Source of the DNA: Caulobacter sp. CCH9-E1
Lineage (GTDB): Bacteria > Pseudomonadota > Alphaproteobacteria > Caulobacterales > Caulobacteraceae
Direction of reading: 5' to 3'
Assembly (NCBI RefSeq): GCF_001556515.1
Contig: NZ_LSJA01000140.1
Coordinates: forward strand, 1-12,833
Length of the DNA stretch: 12,833 bases
The notes below the pieces were generated by a model. It was given only the letters and a program-made list of their open reading frames with translations, made no database searches and was not told the DNA's origin. This document shows positions 1 through 6,473 of the stretch, one piece after another; within the stretch, counting starts at the first letter, position 1, and every line of letters begins with the position of its first letter. A program made the translations under genes and the position numbers.

Positions 1-815
1 GGCGGGGGCGGCGGCGGCGGCGGAGCGCCGAACGTGTAGCGCAGGCCCAGGGTCACCGAGGTGTCCTTGTAGCGGCCCGAGAACGTGCCCACGTCGGTGA
101 TCGCGCCGCCGGCCGGACCGGCGTTCTGGGTCACCGAACCCCAGTCCAGCTTGCTGGTGCGCAGATAGCGGCCGGTCAGGTCCATCGACCAGTTGGTCGC
201 GAAGTTCCAGCCCAGGCCGATGATGCCCTGCATGGCGAACGCCTGGTCGACGTCGTCGAAGCTGGTGTTCTGGTAGGTCGCGGCGCCGGCCGGGACGCCC
301 GACAGCTGGCCGTAGACCTTGTTATGCACCCAGGCCGTACCGACGCCGGCGCCGATGAACGGGTTCAGGCCGGAATTCGGGGCCATGTCGAAGATGACAT
401 TGGCCATCAGGGTCGTGGCCTTCATCTTGCCATCGAGCTCGCCGCAGTCCGGAGCGGCCGGGCTACGGACCGCGCCGGGGGCGCAGAGGCCGATCGGCTG
501 ACCCGTTCCCGTGCCGTCCACGCCGGCCAGGCCGGCGCCGCGAGCGCTCTTGATGTCGCTCGGGCGGTAGCCGTACTCGGCTTCCACGCGCCAGTTCGGC
601 GTGAACTTGTAACCCAGGCGACCAAAGGCGGCCCAGTCGTGGTCGCTGCCGAAGTTCCACTGATAGTTGTTGGTGGAGGTCGCCTTGACGTCGTCAGGCT
701 CGTGATAGCCAACGTCAGCACCGACGTACCACCCGCTCGTGGCGCTTTGGGCCAGGGCGCCCGAGGCGGCGCTTAGCGCCACCGCCGCTACGCCGACCAG
801 CAACCGCATGTTCAT
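1..815 (-). CDS. OmpA-family outer-membrane beta-barrel protein (partial; C-terminus outside the window)
   Basis: The reading frame runs leftward from ATG 815-813 and is still open at base 1, giving 271 residues. An SD-like AGAGGG at 828-823 sits 7 nt before the ATG. Residues 1-22 form a Sec signal peptide (MNMRLLVGVAAVALS, then a site after GALA). The mature part starts with SGWYVGADVGYH and continues with alternating aromatic/hydrophobic strands (WRVEAEYGYRP, NPFIGAGVGTAWVHN, WSMDLTGRYLR, TSVTLGLRYTFG), typical of an 8-stranded OmpA/OmpW-type barrel. A loop of about 20 residues holds two cysteines (GLCAPG and PDCGEL) that could form a disulfide. The last barrel strand, LGLRYTFGA, runs into at least seven prolines. 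In alphaproteobacterial OmpA proteins such a linker normally leads to a peptidoglycan-binding OmpA domain, which would lie beyond the left edge (inference). The gene is divergent from the sap-like gene. Confidence 0.88.
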   Translation of the reverse strand, partial: MNMRLLVGVAAVALSAASGALAQSATSGWYVGADVGYHEPDDVKATSTNNYQWNFGSDHDWAAFGRLGYKFTPNWRVEAEYGYRPSDIKSARGAGLAGVDGTGTGQPIGLCAPGAVRSPAAPDCGELDGKMKATTLMANVIFDMAPNSGLNPFIGAGVGTAWVHNKVYGQLSGVPAGAATYQNTSFDDVDQAFAMQGIIGLGWNFATNWSMDLTGRYLRTSKLDWGSVTQNAGPAGGAITDVGTFSGRYKDTSVTLGLRYTFGAPPPPPPP

Positions 816-836
816 TGCTTTACCCTCTACTTTGGA

Positions 837-854
837 ATGTCGCGGTCCCGACAT
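837..854 (-). other. Short hairpin in the presumed leader of the OmpA-family gene
   Basis: Perfect 6-bp arms ATGTCG (837-842) and CGACAT (849-854) enclose 6 bases. The hairpin lies about 22 nt before the ATG and just upstream of the Shine-Dalgarno bases. It could stabilise the mRNA 5' end or be an operator half-site pair; the sequence alone does not decide. Confidence 0.3.
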
Positions 855-1020
855 GTTCCTCGAGACCCAGGACGACAAACGCACTCGGAGCGGATTTGGG
901 TGTTGCCCTGAGGACACAGAATGGGGCGAATTGTGAAATCAATGCGACCCCACGCCACGATCCGGCAGCGCTTAGCTTGGCCGGAAAACTGCGCGCTCTT
1001 GTCGCAAGATCCTGAGATTG

Positions 1021-1026
1021 AAGGAG
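1021..1026 (+). promoter_or_regulatory. Ribosome-binding site that decides the sap start
   Basis: AAGGAG, a perfect Shine-Dalgarno core, lies 9 nt before TTG 1036. The longer frame from TTG 1018 would put this motif inside the coding region and has no SD of its own. Confidence 0.65.
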
Positions 1027-1035
1027 AAATTCGAT

Positions 1036-3066
1036 TTGCCCATACTCCCTCTCAGGGACGGGCGGAGTACGGTCTTGAGCATTGAACCTTTTCCTCTGGC
1101 CCCCGACGATTTCGCGTCGGTCTCCGGCGGCGAAACGCTAAACGCCTTCGTCAACGCCGACTCCCGGACCGGCATGGTGGCCGGCAAGACCAGCCTGACC
1201 ATCGCCCAGGCCGCCTCCCAGCTGCTGCGCGGCGAGCCGGGCTGGTCCAGTCAGCTGGAGCAGGCGGCGACGGTCACCTACGCCTATCGGGCCAATGCGC
1301 CGACGACGATGCCGGGCGACGCCTCGGGCTTCTCGACCTTCAACGCCGCCCAGATCGCGCAGGCCGAGAAGGCCCTGGCGGCCTGGGCGGATGTCGCCAA
1401 CATCACCTTCGTGCGCGTGGGCGAGGGAACCTCGGGCGCGAGCGCCTACAGCGACAACGCCGCCATCCTGTTTGGCAACTACAGCTCCGGCCAGGACAAC
1501 GCGGCCGCCTTCGCCTTCTTTCCGGGCAACACTTCGCCCACGAACCGTTCCGGCGACATCTGGCTCAATTCCACCCTGAGCTACAACACCAGCCCGACGG
1601 GGACCAATTACGGCGGCATGGTCATCGTGCACGAGCTGGGCCATGCGATCGGCCTGGACCATCCGGGGGACTACGACGCCGCCGCCAACACCACCCTGAC
1701 CTACGCCGCCAACGCCGGCTATTACGAGGACAGCCGCCAGTACACGGTGATGTCCTATTTCAGCGAGAGCAACACGGGAGGCTCCTTCAGCGGCGTCTAC
1801 GCCTCCTCTCCCCTGCTGGACGACATCGCCGCCGCCCAGTTGGCCTACGGCGCCAACATGTCGACCCGCACTGGCGACACCGTCTACGGCTTCAACGCCA
1901 ACGCCGGCCGCGACTGGTTCAGTGCGACCAGCGCCTCGAGCAAGCTGGTCTTCGCCGTCTGGGACGCCGGCGGGACCGACACCCTGGACTTCTCCGGCTA
2001 CAAGGTCGCCCAGACCATCGATCTGCGGCCGGGCTATTTCTCCAGCGTCGGCGGCCTGACCGGCAATGTCTCCATCGCTCTGGGCGCGACGATCGAGAAC
2101 GCCGTCGGTGGAACGGCGGCCGACACCATCAACGGCAACAGCGCCGCCAACCGCATCATCGGCGGACAGGGCAATGACACCCTGGACGGCGGCCTGGGCG
2201 CGGACACCACGGTGCTCTCCGGCAAGATCGCCAACTACGCGGTCACGGCGCTTTCGACCGGCGGCTGGCAGGTGAAGGACAACGCCGGGAGCGACGGGAC
2301 CGATATAATCGTCAATATCGAGAGCTTGGTCTTCGCGGACAGTTCCATCTCGCTGGTCGACAGCCGCGTCGCGACGGCCATGGGCGGCCTGTTGCGCCTG
2401 AAGCCGCTCAGCGTCGGCGCCGAGACCCTGGCCAAGAGCCTGGCGGCCGACATGGCCGCCGGCGGAACCTATGCGAACGCCATCGCCCAGGTGATCAAGA
2501 CGGCGGACGCGACCACTTCGGTCGCGGTGATGTCGTACCAGTTCTTCACCGGCCGCACGCCGACGGCGGCGGGCATGGACTATCTGATCGCCCCCGACGG
2601 TCCGAACGCCAACAACCTCAACAGCGCCTATTACCAGACCTTCGACTACGGCAACCGCTACATCAACTTCGCGGTGAACCTGGGCAAGGCCGGCGAGGGC
2701 GCGACGGCGTTCGGCGCGAGCTATGGCGCGCTGACCCTGACCGACGCGACGCGCAAGGCCTATGCGGCGATCTTCGGCCTCAGCCCCACCGACCAGAAGC
2801 TGCATGATCTGCTGGACGCCAGCTTCGTGCTGAACGGCCAGACCATGACCCGGGCCGACTACTTCGCCTATTACGGCCAGGACGGCCTGAACGGCCAGGG
2901 GACCAAGGCCGCCATGGTCGGCTGGCTGCTGGGCGAGGCGGCCAAGGCCGACGTCGGCGTCTACGCCAAGTCGCTGGCGGCCTTCTATGCCGACGAACTG
3001 ACCCGCGAGGTGTTCGGGGTCGACCTGATCGGGTCCTACGCCAAGCCGGAATACAATCTGACCTGA
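1036..3066 (+). CDS. sap: Sap-like S-layer-associated M10 (serralysin-type) zinc metalloprotease
   Basis: This 676-residue protein (numbering from TTG 1036) has three parts. (a) The catalytic domain, about residues 60-275, holds the zincin signature HELGHAIGLDH (H199, E200, H203, H209) and the Met-turn VMSYF near residue 239, defining an M10/serralysin-type protease. (b) A short RTX calcium-binding stretch lies at about 358-396 (GGQGNDTLDGGLGAD). (c) A roughly 225-residue C-terminal domain (YQFFTGRTPTAAGMDYL, then NRYINFAVNL and GATAF) closely resembles, from memory, the N-terminal anchoring region of Caulobacter RsaA. That combination is the architecture reported for Sap, the S-layer-editing protease. 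There is no Sec signal peptide, so export through a type I system is likely (inference). Start choice: AAGGAG at 1021-1026 is 9 nt before TTG 1036, whereas the in-frame TTG at 1018 lies upstream of that SD. The gene is convergent with the MBL gene, 34 bp apart. Confidence 0.9.
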   Translation: MPILPLRDGRSTVLSIEPFPLAPDDFASVSGGETLNAFVNADSRTGMVAGKTSLTIAQAASQLLRGEPGWSSQLEQAATVTYAYRANAPTTMPGDASGFSTFNAAQIAQAEKALAAWADVANITFVRVGEGTSGASAYSDNAAILFGNYSSGQDNAAAFAFFPGNTSPTNRSGDIWLNSTLSYNTSPTGTNYGGMVIVHELGHAIGLDHPGDYDAAANTTLTYAANAGYYEDSRQYTVMSYFSESNTGGSFSGVYASSPLLDDIAAAQLAYGANMSTRTGDTVYGFNANAGRDWFSATSASSKLVFAVWDAGGTDTLDFSGYKVAQTIDLRPGYFSSVGGLTGNVSIALGATIENAVGGTAADTINGNSAANRIIGGQGNDTLDGGLGADTTVLSGKIANYAVTALSTGGWQVKDNAGSDGTDIIVNIESLVFADSSISLVDSRVATAMGGLLRLKPLSVGAETLAKSLAADMAAGGTYANAIAQVIKTADATTSVAVMSYQFFTGRTPTAAGMDYLIAPDGPNANNLNSAYYQTFDYGNRYINFAVNLGKAGEGATAFGASYGALTLTDATRKAYAAIFGLSPTDQKLHDLLDASFVLNGQTMTRADYFAYYGQDGLNGQGTKAAMVGWLLGEAAKADVGVYAKSLAAFYADELTREVFGVDLIGSYAKPEYNLT

Positions 3067-3100
3067 GGCGCGGCGCCTTGCGACCGACGCCGCCTGGACT

Positions 3101-4198
3101 TCAGAACCCGAGCGCCTTGAGGCGGTTGGACCATCTGACCTCGGAGGATCCGGCGGGGAGTGACGCGAAGTCGCCGTCGCGCCCCACGCGCATCGGCCCG
3201 CCGAAGATTTCCTTCGAGCGTCCCAGGAAGGGTCCTTCCAGCGCGCGCACCGGCAAGGGCGGTATCACGTGATAGAACAGCACGGCCTTGGCGCCCGCAG
3301 CCTTGGCCTCGCGCGCCACCGTCTCGGGCGGGGTGTGATAGGTCAGGATGTCCCTGAAGATGTGGGCGTAGTTGCCGCGGCCCGCCTGCTCGGCGACCGA
3401 CTGCTGCATCGCCACGAGATTAGGCGCCAAGCCTTCGTGGACCAGAAGGTCGACGTTCCTGGACGCGCGGACAAGGCGCTCGGAAGGTCCCGTATCGCCG
3501 CTCACGACGACGCTGCGGCCCTTGTACTCGAAGCGATAGCCCACGGCCCCCTCCACCGGGGCATGAGCCACCGGAAAGGCCCAGACCTTCAGGTCGGGCT
3601 TCTCCAGCACGAGGACGTCCGGGCCGTCGGCGGCGGCTGAGAAGACATGGGGATCTCCCCCGAACCCCGAGGGCGGGACCACCGCCACGCCGTGATGGGC
3701 GATGCGGTATCCGCGGTCGGGGGCGTAGGCCGCCTCGAAGCCGTCCACCACGCCCTCCAGCCCCGGCGGGCCATAGAGCGGCATCGGCGCGCGCGCCGCG
3801 CCGCCGGCCCAGTGCTGCAGCATCAGCTCGCCCAGGTCGGCGATATGGTCGGAATGATAGTGGGTGATGAAGGTGGCCGCGACCGAGGCCGGCGGCAGGT
3901 TCATCAGCAGAAGGTTACGCGTCGAGCCGGATCCGGAGTCGACCACGAAAAGATCGCGCCCCGCGACCACCGCCACGCAGGGGCCGGCTCGCGTGGGATC
4001 CGGCATCGGCGAGCCTGAACCGCAAAGACCGACGTGCAGGCCGTCGGGCAGGCTCGCCAGGGGGTCCTCAGCCACGGCCAGGGCAAAGGCCTGACGCATG
4101 CCAACCAGCGCCAGCCTATCGCGAAAAAGCCATGCGCCGCCGAGGCCAATGACGACGACCAAGCCCAGCGCGCCCAGCCCGATCCAAAGTCCGCGCAT
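3101..4198 (-). CDS. Membrane-anchored MBL-fold metallo-hydrolase (RNase Z/arylsulfatase-like)
   Basis: A 365-residue protein. Residues 3-24 form one hydrophobic N-terminal helix (uncleaved anchor or signal), which would place the enzyme domain in the periplasm. The MBL metal-binding motif HYHSDH is at 113-118 (H113, H115, D117, H118). Further expected ligands follow: H212 in FPVAHAPVEGAVGYRFEY, D235 in VVSGDT, and a C-terminal histidine, H310, in LFYHVIPP. The AVGYRF...VVSGDT pattern is typical of the RNase Z/AtsA-arylsulfatase-like branch rather than true beta-lactamases; the substrate is unknown. Start choice: AAGGAGG at 4213-4207 is 8 nt before ATG 4198. An in-frame ATG at 4345 would overlap the neighbouring gene and the operators and is not supported. 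The gene is divergent from the DsbA-like gene, with which it shares a palindrome-bearing control region. Confidence 0.88.
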   Translation of the reverse strand: MRGLWIGLGALGLVVVIGLGGAWLFRDRLALVGMRQAFALAVAEDPLASLPDGLHVGLCGSGSPMPDPTRAGPCVAVVAGRDLFVVDSGSGSTRNLLLMNLPPASVAATFITHYHSDHIADLGELMLQHWAGGAARAPMPLYGPPGLEGVVDGFEAAYAPDRGYRIAHHGVAVVPPSGFGGDPHVFSAAADGPDVLVLEKPDLKVWAFPVAHAPVEGAVGYRFEYKGRSVVVSGDTGPSERLVRASRNVDLLVHEGLAPNLVAMQQSVAEQAGRGNYAHIFRDILTYHTPPETVAREAKAAGAKAVLFYHVIPPLPVRALEGPFLGRSKEIFGGPMRVGRDGDFASLPAGSSEVRWSNRLKALGF

Positions 4199-4231
4199 TC
4201 TCGCCTCCTCCTTTTTGGCCATAGAGGAACA

Positions 4232-4254
4232 TAATGGCATGCATAGTGCCAATA
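4232..4254. promoter_or_regulatory. Operator-like palindrome, copy 1 (MBL-gene side)
   Basis: Half-sites TAATGGCA (4232-4239) and TGCCAATA (4247-4254) are separated by 7 bases and pair with one mismatch. Spacing and half-site match copy 2 (consensus TATTGRCA-N7-TGYCAATA). The near edge lies 33 bp upstream of the MBL-fold gene start, where a repressor could block its promoter. TetR- or MarR-type binding is an inference from the symmetry. Confidence 0.55.
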
Positions 4255-4313
4255 AATTCCACAATGGGGTGGAGGCTTTCCCGCGGCGCACGCCCCTCAT
4301 GATCGCGAGCCAC

Positions 4314-4338
4314 CTATTGACAGTCATGATGTCAATAG
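4314..4338. promoter_or_regulatory. Operator-like palindrome, copy 2 (DsbA-like-gene side)
   Basis: Perfect 9-bp arms CTATTGACA (4314-4322) and TGTCAATAG (4330-4338) surround 7 bases. Each arm contains a TTGACA that could serve as a -35 element, one on each strand, although I see no convincing -10 at the right spacing. The site lies 37 bp before the preferred start of the DsbA-like gene and 83 bp, centre to centre, from copy 1. Confidence 0.6.
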
Positions 4339-4374
4339 ATGTCATTCAAGTCCGGCCTCTCGGAGCTCACGCCC

Positions 4375-5688
4375 GTGTCCATGCGCACCCTGATCCTGAA
4401 AAGCGCGACGACGCTCCTCACCAGCCCCATGCGCCGCCGCATGGCCCGCGATGGCGCGGCCCTAGCAGCTCGCCTGCGCGGCGAACGCTCGACCGTCCGG
4501 TACTTTCATCAGGCCGACGACCCCTATTCGCATCTGGCCGCGCAGATGCTGCCGCTCTTGCGGGCCCGCTACGCGGTGGAGATCGAGGTTCATCTGGCCC
4601 CGCCCCCCGAGGATTCCGCCGCGCCCGACCGCGAACGGTTGCGAGGCTATGGCTTGCGCGACGCCGTCCGGCTGGCGCGGGCGCACGGCCTGGAATTTCC
4701 GTCCAACCCCGCCCTGCCCGCGCTGGAAGCGGTCTTGCGCTTGCAGGCCATCCTGGCGCACGCGCTGGACCGCGACCGCTTCGACGCGACCGCCACGGCG
4801 GCGGGGAACGCGCTGTGGTCGGGCGACATGCGCGCGCTGGAGGCGATGGCCGCCCTGGACGGCGCCGCCGAGCCTGGCCTCGCCGACCAGAGTCTCGCCG
4901 CCGGCGAGGCCACGCGCCGACGCCTGGGCCACTATCTGGGCGGCATGTTTCACTTCGAGGGCGAATGGTTCTGGGGCGTCGACCGCCTCGGCTGGCTCGA
5001 GCGTCGCCTGGCGGACCGCGGCCTGGACCGAGAGCCCGGCGCCCGACCGCTAGCGCCGGCGCTGGAGCCGATCCTCGGCGCGCCGCCGGCCGGATCGCCG
5101 CCGACCCTCGAGGTCTGGTTCTCGTTCCGCAGCCCTTATTCGTGGCTTGTCATGCCCCGCATCCGGCGACTGGCCCGCGCCTATGGCGCACCGCTCGAAC
5201 TCCGCCCCATTCTGCCGATGGTCATGCGAGGCCTGGCCGTTCCGCGGATCAAGACCCTCTACATCGCCTTGGACGGCAAGCGAGAAGCCGAACGCCTTGG
5301 CCTGCCTTTCGGCGCGATCGTCGACCCGGTCGGCGCCGGCGCCGAGCGCGCTCTGGCCGTCCTGCATCACGCCATTCCGCTGGGCCTGGGTCAGGAATTC
5401 GCCGAACTGGGCCTGAAGGCCGCCTTCGCCGATGGGATCGCCCTGGCCGAGGACAAGGGCCTGTTCGACGTCGCGCGCCGCGCGGGACTGACCGACGCCC
5501 AGACCGCCGCCGCTCTCGCCGATGAGACCTGGCGAACCCGCGTGGAAAGCAATCGCGCCGCGCTCCTCGACGCGGGCCTTTGGGGCGCCCCAACCTTTCG
5601 CGTCAGCGGCGGGCCCGCGCATTGGGGGCAGGATCGCCTCTGGATGCTGGAGCAGGACATCCGCGCCGCCATGACGCCAGCGATTTGA
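4375..5688 (+). CDS. Tandem DsbA-family / 2-hydroxychromene-2-carboxylate isomerase-like thioredoxin-fold protein
   Basis: About 437 residues holding two related thioredoxin-fold units. Unit 1 begins with VRYFHQADDPYSHLAAQML (about residue 41) and ends with FEGEWFWGVDRLGWLE (about 194-209). Unit 2 begins with LEVWFSFRSPYSWLVMPRI (about 246-263) and ends with GAPTF (404-408) plus WGQDRLWMLE (417-426). The xPYS motif near each N-terminus and the WGxDRLxxLE end motif are family hallmarks of DsbA-like HCCA isomerases, which are glutathione-dependent; there is no CxxC, so this is not a thiol oxidase. Family members are typically single-domain and about half this length. Substrate unknown. Start: GTG 4375 has GGAG 9 nt upstream (4362-4365). 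ATG 4381 is possible. ATG 4339 lacks an SD and abuts an operator-like palindrome. Confidence 0.82.
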   Translation: MSMRTLILKSATTLLTSPMRRRMARDGAALAARLRGERSTVRYFHQADDPYSHLAAQMLPLLRARYAVEIEVHLAPPPEDSAAPDRERLRGYGLRDAVRLARAHGLEFPSNPALPALEAVLRLQAILAHALDRDRFDATATAAGNALWSGDMRALEAMAALDGAAEPGLADQSLAAGEATRRRLGHYLGGMFHFEGEWFWGVDRLGWLERRLADRGLDREPGARPLAPALEPILGAPPAGSPPTLEVWFSFRSPYSWLVMPRIRRLARAYGAPLELRPILPMVMRGLAVPRIKTLYIALDGKREAERLGLPFGAIVDPVGAGAERALAVLHHAIPLGLGQEFAELGLKAAFADGIALAEDKGLFDVARRAGLTDAQTAAALADETWRTRVESNRAALLDAGLWGAPTFRVSGGPAHWGQDRLWMLEQDIRAAMTPAI

Positions 5689-5690
5689 CG

Positions 5691-5706
5691 CCGGACCGAA
5701 GTCCGG
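5691..5706. terminator. Hairpin between the convergent DsbA-like and tRNA-Val genes
   Basis: CCGGAC (5691-5696) and GTCCGG (5701-5706) form a 6-bp GC stem two bases after the DsbA-like stop. Read on the minus strand, downstream of the tRNA, the loop is C(TTCG)G, an extra-stable tetraloop. No T-run follows on either strand, so termination is possible but unproven. Confidence 0.35.
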
Positions 5707-5717
5707 TCGTCTAGCGA

Positions 5718-5736
5718 CGCGAGCCGACGGCTCGTG
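5718..5736. terminator. Second hairpin between the DsbA-like and tRNA-Val genes
   Basis: CGAGCC (5720-5725) and GGCTCG (5729-5734) pair around a 3-base loop, extended by a G-T and a C-G pair. It may act with the neighbouring hairpin as a 3' boundary for the tRNA transcript. No T-run follows. Confidence 0.3.
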
Positions 5737-5760
5737 AACCCTGAAAAGAAAGGAGGAGGA

Positions 5761-5835
<75 letters not shown>

Positions 5836-5889
5836 GCCGAAGCGATCCGAAGCGTCTTCGAGAAGACGTCCTGGCCGGGAAGGTGTGGG

Positions 5890-5918
5890 GGTATAGCGGC
5901 GGCTTGGCCGGCGCGCAA
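5890..5918 (-). promoter_or_regulatory. Promoter of the tRNA-Val gene
   Basis: On the minus strand, TTGCGC (5918-5913) and TATACC (5895-5890) are separated by exactly 17 bp. Transcription would start near 5883, giving a leader of about 48 nt before the mature tRNA 5' end at 5835. Confidence 0.6.
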
Positions 5919-5923
5919 GCCGC

Positions 5924-5940
5924 CCGAAAACTTTTTTCGG
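5924..5940 (-). terminator. Possible weak terminator after cpdR
   Basis: CCGAAAA (5924-5930) and TTTTCGG (5934-5940) form a 7-bp stem with a 3-base loop, 9 bp past the cpdR stop. The stem is AT-rich in its inner half and no T-run follows on the minus strand, so termination would be weak. The tRNA promoter starts only 6 bp further on. Confidence 0.3.
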
Positions 5941-5948
5941 ATGGTTTT

Positions 5949-6305
5949 TTAGGCGGCCATCATCTTCTCCACCTCGGCGACCAGGTCGCGCAGGTGGACG
6001 GGCTTGGACAGCACCTTGGAGCCGGCCGGCGCGCGGTCCTGCGCCGACAGGGCCACGGCGGCGAAGCCGGTGATGAACATGATGCGCAGGCCCGGGTCGC
6101 GAGCGGCGGCCTGGCGGGCCACCTCGATGCCGTCCATGCCGGGCATGACGATGTCGGTCAGCAGCAGGTCCCAGTTGGTGTCGAGGTGCTGGACGGCTTC
6201 CTCGCCGTCCGCGCAGGCCGTCACTTCGAACCCGGCGCGTTCCAGGGCGCGGGCCAGGAAGCCGCGGAGAGAGTCGTCGTCTTCGGCGAGGAGGATGCGG
6301 GCCAT
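5949..6305 (-). CDS. cpdR: CpdR, single-domain response regulator controlling ClpXP proteolysis
   Basis: A 118-residue stand-alone receiver domain. The acidic pocket is EDD at 8-10, the phospho-acceptor is D51 (LLLTDIVMPGMDG), the switch threonine is T79 (FITG) and the conserved lysine is K101 (SKPV). There is no output domain. Length, the D51 position and the C-terminal MMAA match Caulobacter CpdR as I recall it. In that system unphosphorylated CpdR primes ClpXP, recruits it to the old pole and enables degradation of substrates including PdeA and, with RcdA/PopA, CtrA. The CckA-ChpT relay phosphorylates and inactivates it. The terminal Ala-Ala is consistent with CpdR itself being a ClpXP substrate. 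AGGA lies 11 nt before the ATG, a modest SD. It is transcribed toward the tRNA and divergent from the amidohydrolase gene. Confidence 0.92.
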   Translation of the reverse strand: MARILLAEDDDSLRGFLARALERAGFEVTACADGEEAVQHLDTNWDLLLTDIVMPGMDGIEVARQAAARDPGLRIMFITGFAAVALSAQDRAPAGSKVLSKPVHLRDLVAEVEKMMAA

Positions 6306-6473
6306 GAGGTCACGTGTCCTGAAGATTAAGAAGTCGTAGCGACGGCCACCTTAGCAAGTTCAGCGTAAATCGGGGATGAACCTAAACGTCGCGGCTGTGG
6401 ACGGATCGGTGGGCGGCTTGATCGTCGACAAATCGCCGTTTGACCCAGGGGACGCGCGCTTCGATGATGGGCC

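Noticed and set aside
765..780. 16-bp GGCGGCGCTTAGCGCC, which recurs at 12624-12639
   Set aside because: One copy is inside the OmpA signal-peptide codons and the other just after the GGDEF-EAL stop. Short GC-palindromic matches are likely by chance and show no extended homology.
1138..2805. Long minus-strand open frame (555 codons) opposite sap
   Set aside because: Antisense shadow of a GC3-biased gene. It has no family signature, is low-complexity in V/G/R/A, and the plus strand encodes a recognisable protease.
4098..5525. 475-codon plus-strand frame overlapping the MBL and DsbA-like genes
   Set aside because: Spans two real genes on opposite strands and is rich in R/P/G with no domain; an out-of-frame artefact of high GC.
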